A stretch of DNA of 33,919 nt from an uncultured Chloroflexota bacterium (GCA_937120965.1 CAKZKA010000275.1:1-33919); one strand, 5' to 3'. Numbered from the stretch's first letter, positions 21,372-29,370 are shown. Made by a program: numbers and translations. The notes: generated by a model from the sequence alone, not told the origin.

Positions 21372-23720
21372 ATGTCTGAAGTACCGTTTGTCACGCTTTA
21401 CCTCGTCCTGGCAATCGCTGCCAGCCTGCTCGCCGCCTATGCCTGGAGCCGGCGGTACTACCGGAGCAGTCGCCCCTTCACGCTGCTGATGGGCGCGCTG
21501 GCATTCTGGTGTAGCGCGCGAACGCTGGCAATCGCCGATCCCAGTTTCGAGGGGACGGTGTTCTGGGCCTTACTGCAAGTCGGCGGAATCGCGCTGATCA
21601 TGCCGGCGTGGTTGCTGCTGGCCCTGTCGTACACCGGGCAGCACTGGCGACGTCATTTGCCGGTGCTTATGGCGATCTTCGTGCCCGCCGCGGTGTTCTT
21701 TGTCCTGGCAATGAGCAACAGTCTGCACCGGTTGTGGTGGATGGACGTTGCGCCGGACACGAGCCGCGGCTTTATGTGGCTGCGGCCAACCTGGGGGCCG
21801 GTGTTCTGGGCGCACTCGGTCTACGCCTACTGCTGCTTCGCGGCGAGCCTTGCGTTCCTGGCGCAGGCGGCCATACGAGGGCCGGTGCAGGAGCGCCGCC
21901 TGGCCTGGCTTGTGCTGCTCGCCTCGCTCCTCCCGACAGTGGGAAACGTGGCCTATCTGGCCGGAGCGCGCCTCATCGGTCCCGACGATCCCACACCGAT
22001 CCTGCTCTTCTTCGGCGGCTTGATCGCCTTCTACGCCACCGTGCGCTCGCGGGTCGTCGATCTCGAGCCCCTGGTGGCGCGAGAGGCGCTGGCGGCGCTG
22101 CCCGACGGGATCATCGTCCTCGACAACGAACAGCGCGTGGCGGAGATCAACAGCGCGGCGGCAGCCATGCTCGGCACGGAAGCGCGGACGGCTCTGGGAC
22201 GGCCGTTGCCGGCCCTGCTCGATGGCAGGCCCCTCGGCACAGCCTTACGGCCCATTCTGGGCAATCTGAGCCATCCCTCCACCCATCTGGCAAGCTATAC
22301 TACCGAGACGGACAAACACACCATCGAGGCCCGCATCCGTCCGCTGAAAGCGGCCAACGGCGCGGCGGCCGGGGCGCTGCTGCTGTTGCGCGACGTGAGC
22401 GAACGGGTGCAGGCCGAGCAGAGCCGTATGCGGCATCTGGCCGAGTTGAGTCTGATCAACCGGGTGGCCCGCGTCACCAATACCGCGCCCGACGCCGCAG
22501 GACTGGTGCGGGCCGCGGCCATGGCCATTGCGGCTGCCGGTGTCTGGGAGCGCGTGACGGTCGGGTTGCTTGCCCCCGATGGCACGGGGCTCGATGTGGT
22601 GGCCGACATTCTCAGCGAGGGTAAGGGACAGAGCTACGAAGGCCAGCGGATCAACGGCGCGGAGGGCGAGGCGCTGATCGCCCTGCTGCGCTCCGGCGAA
22701 AGCCACCTCCTCGACCTGAACGATCCGGAGACGGCTGCGAGCACCCTGGGTCGCGCCGTTGCCGGTGAAGGGATCGGGCGGATGGTGCTGGTGCCGCTCT
22801 TTCACCAGGGAGCGCCCCTGGGCATGCTGGCCCTTGGCGCCATTGCGCCACATCCGGGCAGCGCCGTGTTGCCCCGCGTCGCCGAGACGATTGGCGAGTT
22901 GATCACCGACGCCGTGGTGCGGGCGCGGCTCTACGACGAAGTACGCCAGGCCGACCGCCTGAAGACCTCGTTTCTCGCCAGCGTCAGCCACGAGCTTCGC
23001 AATCCGCTCACCTCGATCATCGGGTACATCGAATTGTTCCGGCGCGGAACCTACGGGCCTCTCGACGAGCGTTTGATGGAGCCACTCCGCTATATGCACT
23101 TGAGCAGCACCACCCTGCTGCGCATGATCAACGACATTCTCGACTTCACCCGCGCCGAGGCCGGCCATCTGCACGTCGAGGTGCAACCGGTGAACGTGCG
23201 TCATGTCGTTGCCAATGTCATCGGGCAACTCCAGCCCCAGATCCGCGAACGCGGGCTGGCGCTTGAACTGGAGATCGCGCCCGATCTACCCCTGGCGCAG
23301 GGCAACAAAGCGCGTCTGGAGCAGATCGTGACGAATCTGCTCAGCAACGCGATCAAGTTTACCGAACAGGGGCAGATCACCGTGCGCGCCTGGCAGATCA
23401 ACGACCGGGTGCGCCTGAGCGTCGCCGATACGGGCATCGGCATCGCCCCCGAGCATCTCGAGGTGATCTTCCAGGAGTTTCGCCAGGTCGAGACTGCGGC
23501 CCGGCGGGCCAGCGGCGCCGGGCTGGGCCTGGCGATCAGCCGCCGGCTCATCGAGTTGATGGGCGGGACGATCAGTGTGGAGAGCGCGCCGGGCGCCGGG
23601 TCAACCTTTACCGTTGATCTGCCGGTGACGCGGGCGGTGCGGCGAGATCTGCACGAGGGCTTAACCGAAACTGGCGGCGCCGAAGCGCCGCCGGAACAGG
23701 AACGGGTCGTAGCGGGATAA
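21372..23720 (+). CDS. Sensor histidine kinase: 7TM-PAS-GAF-HisKA-HATPase
   Basis: A 782-residue membrane sensor. Residues 1-230 hold about seven hydrophobic helices of the histidine-kinase N-terminal 7TM type. A PAS domain (about 235-345; LAALPDGIIVLDNEQRVAEIN) and a GAF domain (about 357-515) follow. The HisKA dimerisation helix has SHELRNPLTSIIGY with phosphoacceptor His540. The ATPase domain shows the N box NLLSNAIKF (655), G1 DTGIGIAPE (687) and G2 GAGLGLAIS (716). It should autophosphorylate and pass phosphate to a response regulator, but none is adjacent. ATG 21372 is chosen because the membrane domain starts there; the longer frame reads through repeats. It converges with the RNase P RNA gene, 8 bp away. 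Confidence 0.92.
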   Translation: MSEVPFVTLYLVLAIAASLLAAYAWSRRYYRSSRPFTLLMGALAFWCSARTLAIADPSFEGTVFWALLQVGGIALIMPAWLLLALSYTGQHWRRHLPVLMAIFVPAAVFFVLAMSNSLHRLWWMDVAPDTSRGFMWLRPTWGPVFWAHSVYAYCCFAASLAFLAQAAIRGPVQERRLAWLVLLASLLPTVGNVAYLAGARLIGPDDPTPILLFFGGLIAFYATVRSRVVDLEPLVAREALAALPDGIIVLDNEQRVAEINSAAAAMLGTEARTALGRPLPALLDGRPLGTALRPILGNLSHPSTHLASYTTETDKHTIEARIRPLKAANGAAAGALLLLRDVSERVQAEQSRMRHLAELSLINRVARVTNTAPDAAGLVRAAAMAIAAAGVWERVTVGLLAPDGTGLDVVADILSEGKGQSYEGQRINGAEGEALIALLRSGESHLLDLNDPETAASTLGRAVAGEGIGRMVLVPLFHQGAPLGMLALGAIAPHPGSAVLPRVAETIGELITDAVVRARLYDEVRQADRLKTSFLASVSHELRNPLTSIIGYIELFRRGTYGPLDERLMEPLRYMHLSSTTLLRMINDILDFTRAEAGHLHVEVQPVNVRHVVANVIGQLQPQIRERGLALELEIAPDLPLAQGNKARLEQIVTNLLSNAIKFTEQGQITVRAWQINDRVRLSVADTGIGIAPEHLEVIFQEFRQVETAARRASGAGLGLAISRRLIELMGGTISVESAPGAGSTFTVDLPVTRAVRRDLHEGLTETGGAEAPPEQERVVAG

Positions 23721-23728
23721 TTGGCGTG

Positions 23729-24175
23729 CGGGGCGCGTGACGGTACCCCCGATTCTGTCGCGTGCCGCCATCTCTCTCTCCGCGCTGCGGAGGCCGCTTG
23801 TAGCGCGCCGGGCGTTACCCGGGTTGCCCGCGCGGCTGCGATGCGAGCGAGCGGGGTGGTCCAGGCGTCGCGCTGCGACTTCCACCGATGAGCCCGCCCC
23901 ACGCACCTTGCTCCCCCTCAGCCGGCGCAGTCGCCTGGCCGCCGACATCGCTGTCGGCGCCGTTGGTCTCTTACACCAACCGTTTCAGCCCTTACCTGAG
24001 CCCATACGGGCCATCGGCGGGAATGCTTGCTGTTGCCGTCTTGCGTCACGCGCAGGTCACCCCGCGCGTGCCCCCGCTTCCTGTTTCGCGGGGCGGCTTT
24101 CCACGCAATGGTGGGCGAGGAGTCGGGAAGTTCCTCTGGGGGATCGCCCCAGCGGCGGCATGTCACGCGCCTGCC
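23729..24175 (-). ncRNA. rnpB: RNase P RNA, bacterial class A
   Basis: This gap is not protein coding; on the minus strand it gives a catalytic RNase P RNA of about 447 nt. P1 pairs GGCGCGTGAC (24162-24171) with GTCACGCGCC (23732-23741). P2 pairs GCCGCC with GGCGGC. P3 is CTGGGGCGATCCCCAG. The conserved core CCGCCGATGGCCCG, CAGGTAAGGGCTGAAA, GTAAGAGACC and GGAGCAAGG is in the expected order, and the 3' conserved ACAGAA is at about 23753-23758. CR-I reads GAGGAACTTCC instead of the usual GAGGAAAGTCC, with a matching change in CR-V. The RNA cleaves tRNA 5' leaders together with RnpA. Ends are set by P1 and are approximate by a few bases. Confidence 0.93.
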
Positions 24176-24181
24176 ATAATG

Positions 24182-24190
24182 ATTATACCA
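24182..24190 (-). promoter_or_regulatory. Extended -10 promoter of rnpB
   Basis: On the minus strand TGGTATAAT gives an extended -10 (TGn plus perfect TATAAT at 24182-24187), about 7 bases before the predicted RNA 5' end. It overlaps the TAA stop of the upstream aminotransferase gene. No consensus -35 is seen at 17 bp, which fits an extended -10 promoter. Confidence 0.65.
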
Positions 24191-25352
24191 CGCCCTTCAA
24201 GGCGCGGCGCACCACGGCGCCGAGGCGGCGCGCACCCTCTTCAAGCTCCGCTGGCGCGAGCAGGCTGAAGGCCAGACGCAGGTAGTTCTGCCCGCCGCTA
24301 TCGGCAAAGAAGCGCCTGCCCGGCACGTAGGCCACGCCCGCCGTTTCGGCCAGGGGCAGCATCGCCAGCGTGTCCAGCCCGGGCGGCAGGCGCACCCAGA
24401 CGAAGTAGCCGCCAAGCACGGGGTTCCAGGTGCAGCCGGTGGGGAGGTGGAGCGCCAGGGCCGCCAGCAGCGCGTCGCGCCGCGCACGTAGCCCCTCGCG
24501 CAGCCGGGCTACATGCGGTTCCAGGCGCCCCTGTTCCAGCAAGGTGGCGACAATGGTGGCCGTAAAGTGGTTCACGCCGCCGCCGCTGTCGAGCATTCCC
24601 GAGCCACAGCAGCGCCGCACCAGATCAGGGGCGGCCAGCATCCACCCCAGACGCAGGCCGGGGGCCAGGAGCTTGGAAAACGTGCCCAGGCGGATGATCG
24701 GGCCGCCATGCGCCAGGCGGTACAGCGACGGGGGCGGCGGCGTCTCGTGCCAGAGTTCACCGTAGGCGTCGTCTTCAATCACTGTCAAACCCTCGCGCGC
24801 AGCCATCGCCGCCAGCGCCTGCCGGCGCTCGGGCGCCAGGGTGCCCCCCGTGGGGTTGCTGAAATTGGGCACCAGGTAGAGAAAGGCCACCCGTTCGTTG
24901 TGGGCCCGCAGCATCTGCACCAGCGCTCCGGCAGTCTCCACGTGTATACCCCGGGCGTCACCTGGAACAGCCACCAGGCGCAGGCCATGGTCGTGGAAGA
25001 TCCGCAGGGCCAGATGGTACGTCGGCGCCTCCACCAGCACCACATCGCCGGGGCGGCTCAGCAGGGTGCAGAGCAGCGCCAGGGCCTGCGAAACGCCGCC
25101 GGTGATCATGACCTGGTCCGCGGGTGGCGCGACGCCTTCCAGGCGCTCCAGCCGCGCCTGGAGCTGAGTGATCAGGCGCCCCGGTCCCTGCTCCGCACCG
25201 TAGGCCAGCGCCTCCGCGCCGTGGTCCCTCAACGCCTGCTCTGCCGCCGCCGCCACGATGTCCACAGGCAGCCAGTCGCGATCCAGATGGCCCCAACCCA
25301 GTTCGATGATACCCGGACGCAGGTGTAGTTGTATCTCGGGGAGTGCGCCCAT
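24183..25352 (-). CDS. PLP-dependent class I/II aminotransferase (LysN/2-aminoadipate type)
   Basis: A 389-residue aminotransferase of fold type I. The PLP Lys is K227 in GTFSKLLAPGLRLGW. NPTGG (N167), EDDAYGEL (D195, Y197) and the late Arg in LRLAFS complete the site. The N-terminal region YGAEQGPGRLITQL and VMITGGVSQALALL is typical of the 2-aminoadipate/valine-pyruvate/MocR-related subgroup. Probable reactions are transamination of branched, aromatic or 2-aminoadipate substrates; the exact one is not predictable. No helix-turn-helix domain is attached, so it is not a MocR regulator. ATG 25352 has AGGAAGGA five bases upstream. rnpB begins right at its stop codon. Confidence 0.9.
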   Translation of the reverse strand: MGALPEIQLHLRPGIIELGWGHLDRDWLPVDIVAAAAEQALRDHGAEALAYGAEQGPGRLITQLQARLERLEGVAPPADQVMITGGVSQALALLCTLLSRPGDVVLVEAPTYHLALRIFHDHGLRLVAVPGDARGIHVETAGALVQMLRAHNERVAFLYLVPNFSNPTGGTLAPERRQALAAMAAREGLTVIEDDAYGELWHETPPPPSLYRLAHGGPIIRLGTFSKLLAPGLRLGWMLAAPDLVRRCCGSGMLDSGGGVNHFTATIVATLLEQGRLEPHVARLREGLRARRDALLAALALHLPTGCTWNPVLGGYFVWVRLPPGLDTLAMLPLAETAGVAYVPGRRFFADSGGQNYLRLAFSLLAPAELEEGARRLGAVVRRALKGVV

Positions 25353-25379
25353 AGCCGTCCTTCCTGAAGCAGATTGCAG

Positions 25380-25731
25380 ATCGAAGAGCACGGACGCCTA
25401 TGCGGCTGCGCCGCGCCCTGACGAGATGAAACCAGGTGTATTCCTGGGAGGGCGTAGAGGCGCGGCGGCGCCGCGCCTCTACGCCGAAACCCTCCCCGCA
25501 GGCAGGGGCATGGGGAAGCCCGGTTTCCCCAAACCCCAACCGCTGTTGGAAGCGGCTAGCACCCCCACAGGCGGGGGTGCGGTTCGACAGGCTCACCGCA
25601 GGTGGGGAAACCCGGTTTCCCCGTATTTTCACATCAGACGGTCATGCGCATGGCGCACAACGCCGGAATGAAAATATTATTATTCTTGGGAGGGCTGCGC
25701 CCTCCCAAACCCTCCCGCGGGCGGGCTATTT
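25380..25731. repeat. Block of modular dispersed palindromic repeats
   Basis: From left to right: a GGGAGGGC-type hairpin arm disrupted by GTAGAGGCGCGGCGGCGCCGC, GGGGAAGCCCGGTTTCCCC (about 25513), a TTCGACAGGCTCACCGCAGG unit (25584), GGGGAAACCCGGTTTCCCC (about 25604), TATTTTCACATCAG, an AT-rich linker ATGAAAATATTATTATTC, and the hairpin GGGAGGGCTGCGCCCTCCC (about 25688), ending in TTTTCACCTCAG at the MOSC stop. No gene is seen. Confidence 0.88.
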
Positions 25732-26214
25732 TCACCTCAGGTGCTCCACAAAATCGCCCGTGGCAATCTCACCTTCGCTAATCACCCTGGCGTAGAGGCG
25801 GCTCCAGCCGGGGTGCAGCCGCTGCGAAATGCGCGCAACCCGCCCTCCGGCAAATGACGCGGCGATCGTGTTGCACGGCGTCACATAGTCCGTCAGTTCC
25901 AGCTCGACCCACTCGCCAACCCGCAGCCGGTCGCCCGGGCGGAGGCGCTCCCAGTCTAACCCGGCAATGGTGAGGTTCTCGCCGGTGCTGCCCGGCGTAA
26001 TCGGGTGGCCCTCGGCCCGCAGGGCTTCGATGCGCTCCAGCGCAAAGAGCGACACGGCCCGGTCAGGGCCGCCGTGGGCCACGCGGTCGCGCTGCGCATC
26101 TCCGAGGATCCCCCGACGGGTGACTGTGGCCGCTGCCACGGGAAATTTGGGTACGCCGCCCCGTGGGTTCACATTGATCTGGACCAGGCGCCCGATACTA
26201 TCGTGTGTACTCAT
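25732..26214 (-). CDS. MOSC-domain protein
   Basis: A 160-residue protein that is a single MOSC domain, the sulfur-carrier fold found at the C-terminus of molybdenum cofactor sulfurase and in YiiM-type reductases. Key features are RGILGDAQRDRVAHGGPDRAV at 34-54 (interrupted here by position only), GSTGENLTI (75-83), GDRLRVGEWVELELTDY, and the conserved Cys114 in TPCNTI. The role is likely in moving sulfur or handling the Mo cofactor, or N-hydroxylated-compound reduction. AAGGAG lies upstream of the ATG. The last codons and stop (CTG AGG TGA) fall in the boundary motif of the adjacent dispersed repeat. Confidence 0.9.
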   Translation of the reverse strand: MSTHDSIGRLVQINVNPRGGVPKFPVAAATVTRRGILGDAQRDRVAHGGPDRAVSLFALERIEALRAEGHPITPGSTGENLTIAGLDWERLRPGDRLRVGEWVELELTDYVTPCNTIAASFAGGRVARISQRLHPGWSRLYARVISEGEIATGDFVEHLR

Positions 26215-26229
26215 GCTCCTTGCCTCGTA

Positions 26230-26335
26230 GACGCCTATACGGCTGCGCCGCGCACTGACAAGATGAAAACAGGTTTATTTTTGGGAGGGGTATGGAGAAA
26301 CCCGCTTTCCCCGTGTTCACAGCAGAATATCAGTT
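26230..26335. repeat. Dispersed repeat upstream of the Na/Pi transporter gene
   Basis: Includes GGCTGCGCCGCGC, TTTATTTTTGGGAGGGG and a decayed palindrome GGAGAAACCCGCTTTCCCC followed by GTGTTCACA. It separates the MOSC gene from the divergent promoter at 26370-26397. Confidence 0.75.
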
Positions 26336-26369
26336 CTGCTTGAGGGCATCGGAGTGAACATTTCCGGCT

Positions 26370-26397
26370 TTGCATCACCCGTTAAGGAACGTATAAT
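26370..26397 (+). promoter_or_regulatory. Promoter for the Na/Pi transporter gene
   Basis: TTGCAT (26370-26375) and a perfect TATAAT (26392-26397) are 16 bp apart, 65 bases before the ATG. It is the only AT-rich promoter-like signal in the gap. Confidence 0.6.
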
Positions 26398-26461
26398 GAG
26401 ATGACCTCGAAGGGCGCCAGCCCGGCGCGCGCTGACAAGGAAGTCACGAAAGGGGGCAGCG

Positions 26462-27577
26462 ATGCTGGAGGCCGAATCTTCCCCGGTCATGGAACCGGGT
26501 GACGCGGAGGCTCCGATGGTGCAGCGGCGACTCGTGACGACGCTGACGCGCGCGGTACTGTTCGGCGCCGGTTTGTTTTTGTTCATCCTGGCCCTTGAGT
26601 CGTTGAAACGTGGCGCCGGGGCCTACGGCTCGCTGGCCTCAGGCCTGTTCCGGGTCGACTCGCCGGCCGGGGCATTGGGAATGGGCTGGTTGCTCGCCTA
26701 CCTCTTCCTGAGTGGCTCGCCTGTGGCGGCCCTCGCCGTCTCGCTGTTCGCTGCCGGTTCGCTCGATGCCCTGCAAACCCTGATGATGATTACCGGCTCG
26801 CGCCTGGGCGCCTCTCTAGTGGTGCTGGTCACCGGATTGGTCTACGCCGCCCGCGGACGACATAACACCGAGGGTGTAGCGGTCGGGGTGCTGTCCCTGC
26901 TCACGACGGCGGTGATCTACCTGCCGGCGATGGCGCTGGCCTATGTGCTCGTAGCTGGCGAATACATCAGCGTGCCGGCGATCAGCGCCGCTACGCCCCT
27001 GACATCGGTGCTCGACCCGATCGTTGATCCGCTGGCTGGAGTTATGATCGAGCACATTTCGCCCCTGGGCCTGATCGGTACGGGCGTGGCGTTGCTGATG
27101 GGCGCCTTTGCCCTGCTCGACCGAGCCCTGCCCGCGATCCATCATCAGAGTCCGGCCCTGGGGCGCGTCGAGCGGCTGTCTGGCAAACCCTGGGCTATGT
27201 TTCTGCTGGGGGCCGGGATTACCAGCGCGACGCTGTCGGTCTCGGTCTCGGTGTCGGCGCTGGTGCCGCTGGCCGCGCGCGGGGTTGTGCGGCGCGAGCG
27301 GGTAGTGCCGTACATTATGGGCGCCAACATCACCACCTTTGTGGATACCGCGGTGGCGGCGCTGCTGGTGGCCGGTTCCGCTGCGTTTGCAATCGTGCTG
27401 ATCGAGATGGTCTGCGTGACGATCTTCTCACTGCTGGCGCTGGCCCTGTTCTACCATCCCCTCCAACGTTCCTTGTTGCGCGCGCAACAGGTGATTGTGC
27501 ACGATCACCGGGCTACGGCCGCGTTTGCCGCCGCGCTGGTGCTGCTGCCGCTGGGGTTGCTGCTACTCTTGCGCTGA
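26462..27577 (+). CDS. Na+/phosphate cotransporter-family (PF02690-like) membrane protein
   Basis: A 371-residue inner-membrane protein with many hydrophobic helices in two inverted repeats. The family's re-entrant motifs are represented by LSGSPVAALAVSL and TGSRLGASLVVLVTG in the first half and ATLSVSVSVSALVPLAARG and MGANITTFVDTAVAALL in the second, corresponding to the QSSSAT and GANIGT-type signatures. It probably moves phosphate with Na+. There is no C-terminal PhoU domain, unlike many longer bacterial members. The ATG follows AAAGGGGG. It has its own promoter at 26370-26397. Its last 73 bases overlap the 3' end of the convergent S41 gene. Confidence 0.82.
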   Translation: MLEAESSPVMEPGDAEAPMVQRRLVTTLTRAVLFGAGLFLFILALESLKRGAGAYGSLASGLFRVDSPAGALGMGWLLAYLFLSGSPVAALAVSLFAAGSLDALQTLMMITGSRLGASLVVLVTGLVYAARGRHNTEGVAVGVLSLLTTAVIYLPAMALAYVLVAGEYISVPAISAATPLTSVLDPIVDPLAGVMIEHISPLGLIGTGVALLMGAFALLDRALPAIHHQSPALGRVERLSGKPWAMFLLGAGITSATLSVSVSVSALVPLAARGVVRRERVVPYIMGANITTFVDTAVAALLVAGSAAFAIVLIEMVCVTIFSLLALALFYHPLQRSLLRAQQVIVHDHRATAAFAAALVLLPLGLLLLLR

Positions 27578-29016
27578 GGACCACCCGAGGCGCCCCCGCT
27601 CGCGCGACTCTCGGCGATGAGGTCGATCGCCAGGTTCACCTGGGGATCGCTCTCGATGGGAAAGCGCCACCACTCGACATCAAGGGCCTCGTCGGGAAGA
27701 ATGCCCCGCCCTTCGATCAGAGTGCCATCGGGCAACTGATAGGCAACTGACGCCAGCAGCAGCCGCGAGCCATCGGGGTAGTCGTAGCTGTAGAGATTCT
27801 CGGTGTTTCCGGCGCTGGGCGTGCCAACCACCCTGGCGCGACCCAGCGCTTGCAGGCCGCCGGCGAACATCTCGGCGGCGCTGGCCGTATCGGGGCCGAT
27901 GAGCACCACGAGCGGCACGCGCTCGATGCCGGGAATGGTCTTCCCCGGGGGTACCTTCTGTTCCTCGTTGCTGTTCCGACCCCGGGTGCTGCCAATGCTG
28001 CCCCCGTCGTGAAACAGGGCCACCGTCTGAAGCATCAGGTGGACGTAGCCGCCCGAGTTGCCACGCACGTCCAGGATCAGCCCATCGAGCGGGCTGGCTG
28101 CCAGGAGTCGCTCAACCTCGGCGCGTACCTTCTCGTCAACCCCTTCCACGTAGAAACTGGGGATCTCCACATAGCCGATGGCCCGGCCCGGAAGTGTGGT
28201 CACGCGCACCTGGTTGAAGGCATCGGCATTGACCACCTCGCGCTGCACCTCGACCTCACGGGGCGCTTCCTGGCCGGTCCGCACCGTCAGGCGCACACGG
28301 GTGCCCGGCGCGCCGCGCACAGCGCCGATCGGCCCATCGGGGCCGAAGGCGGCGGTGTCGGTGAAGGGAATGCCGTTGACAGCCAGAATGATGTCGCGGG
28401 GGAGAATACCGGCCCGCGCCGCGGGGCCATCGGGCGCCAGCGCGGTGATCAGACCGCCCTCTGCGACGTTGCGGATCTGCGCGCCGATGCCGCCGTAGCG
28501 GTACTCCCCTCGATACTCGGCCTCCTGGGCGGCAACCTCCTGCGGCGACTCAAAGCGGGAGTGCTCGTCGTCGAGCAGGGCGATCAATTCGCGCATCAGG
28601 GCGTAGAAGGTCTCAGGGTCGTCGGCGGCGGCGATCCGCGGCGCGAACTCGACCCGCGCCTGCTCCCAGTCCACCCCACGATAGTCTTCATACACATAGG
28701 TGTCGCGCACGGTGGTCCAGACTTTCTCAAAAATCTCGATACGCAGGCTGGCGTCAACCGGCGCCAGGGTCGGCGTGGGGTCGAGTGGAATGGGCGTGGG
28801 GCTGGGCGGCGGCGGGGTGGGGCTGGCCGTGGGGGTAGGGGTGGGCGTCGGCGTTGCAGACGGCGTGACGCTCGCCGGTGTCGCTGAGGGCGAGGCGGCA
28901 ACAACGGCCTCCGCAGAAGGTGTGGAGATCGGCGCCGGCATCTCGGAGAGCCTGGCGCAGCCGACGATCAGCACGACGGCGAGTAGAGCAACGATCTGGC
29001 GACAGCGACAACCCAT
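27505..29016 (-). CDS. S41 (C-terminal processing) peptidase-like lipoprotein
   Basis: A 503-residue exported protein. ATG 29016 gives a short lipoprotein signal, RQIVALLAVVLIVGC, with lipobox Cys20; upstream ATGs at 29067 and 29070 sit in the promoter's -10. A Thr/Pro/Ser linker (about 40-85) is followed by an N-terminal helical cap with LLDDEHSRF, a PDZ domain (about 172-262; GGIGAQIRN, GPAARAGILPRDIILAVNG) and the S41 core: GYVEIPSF, LILDVRGNSGGY, Ser379 in DTASAAEMFAGG. The general-base Lys expected 25 residues later is Asn404 (TPSAGNTEN), so Ser-Lys chemistry is lost; His152 might serve as in S41B-type enzymes, or it may be inactive. The last 30 residues are low-complexity and antisense to the neighbouring transporter gene. 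Confidence 0.88.
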   Translation of the reverse strand: MGCRCRQIVALLAVVLIVGCARLSEMPAPISTPSAEAVVAASPSATPASVTPSATPTPTPTPTASPTPPPPSPTPIPLDPTPTLAPVDASLRIEIFEKVWTTVRDTYVYEDYRGVDWEQARVEFAPRIAAADDPETFYALMRELIALLDDEHSRFESPQEVAAQEAEYRGEYRYGGIGAQIRNVAEGGLITALAPDGPAARAGILPRDIILAVNGIPFTDTAAFGPDGPIGAVRGAPGTRVRLTVRTGQEAPREVEVQREVVNADAFNQVRVTTLPGRAIGYVEIPSFYVEGVDEKVRAEVERLLAASPLDGLILDVRGNSGGYVHLMLQTVALFHDGGSIGSTRGRNSNEEQKVPPGKTIPGIERVPLVVLIGPDTASAAEMFAGGLQALGRARVVGTPSAGNTENLYSYDYPDGSRLLLASVAYQLPDGTLIEGRGILPDEALDVEWWRFPIESDPQVNLAIDLIAESRASGGASGGPQRKSSSNPSGSSTSAAANAAVAR

Positions 29017-29066
29017 TCCTGTATCCCGGCGCTCCCGCGACAGTGCGGCTATCCACACCTTGATCA

Positions 29067-29075
29067 TCATACCAC
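29067..29075 (-). promoter_or_regulatory. Extended -10 promoter for the S41 lipoprotein gene
   Basis: Minus-strand TGGTATGAT is an extended -10 (TATGAT at 29067-29072), about 50 bases before ATG 29016. It overlaps the alternative upstream ATGs, which argues against them as starts. Confidence 0.45.
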
Positions 29076-29103
29076 TGCGCTGCAACGAGCGCCGGTCAAC
29101 CGG

Positions 29104-29328
29104 GATACCTGTTCACCTTTCTCCTGAGAGCGCGGGCATCTTGCCTGCGCGAACACGAATGCGGGCGGGACGCCCGCGCTCCCGGGGTGACGCCTTATAC
29201 CATTTCAGATTGTAGATTTTGGATTGCAGATTGTCGCGCAAGGCGTCCGGGTGCGCTTTGACGCAATGCTGCTTGCGGAGAGTTCAAGTGAAATTGGTAT
29301 TATATTGCCCCAACTGTGAACACGTACC
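29104..29328 (+). mobile_element. 113-bp-type element interrupted by a 102-bp MITE (second case)
   Basis: The left end GATACCTGTTCAC and right end GTGAACACGTACC (29316-29328) match the 2077-2189 element. The hairpin body is GAGAGCGCGGGC...GCCCGCGCTCCC, and GTGACGCCTTA precedes the insertion exactly as in the 2077-2189 copy (its minus strand). A 5-bp TATTG lies between the duplicated TTA and GCCCC. It sits upstream of the tRNA genes. Confidence 0.75.
29198..29299 (+). mobile_element. 102-bp MITE-like element, copy C, with TTA target duplication
   Basis: Ends TACCATTTC and GAAATTGGTA, flanked by TTA at 29195-29197 and 29300-29302. It shares the length, ends and an AGATTTTGGATTG segment with copies A and B, but the centre is diverged. 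It is nested in the 29104-29328 element, in the opposite orientation to copy B relative to the host element. Confidence 0.8.
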
Positions 29329-29341
29329 TACGGGCGCCGGT

Positions 29342-29370
29342 TTGACGCGCCCGTAGCGACCTGCTATAAT
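29342..29370 (+). promoter_or_regulatory. Promoter for the tRNA-Leu/tRNA-Pro unit
   Basis: TTGACG (29342-29347) and perfect TATAAT (29365-29370) with a 17-bp spacer, 12 bases before the first tRNA. It is the strongest promoter match in the window, as expected for a stable RNA. Confidence 0.85.

Noticed and set aside
23737-24285. Plus-strand ORF of 182 codons after the histidine kinase
   Set aside because: It lies antisense over the RNase P RNA gene, has an Arg/Pro/Ala-rich composition and no ribosome-binding site.
26462-27577. PhoU-linked phosphate transporter
   Set aside because: The protein ends after the membrane domain; no PhoU-like helical region is present.
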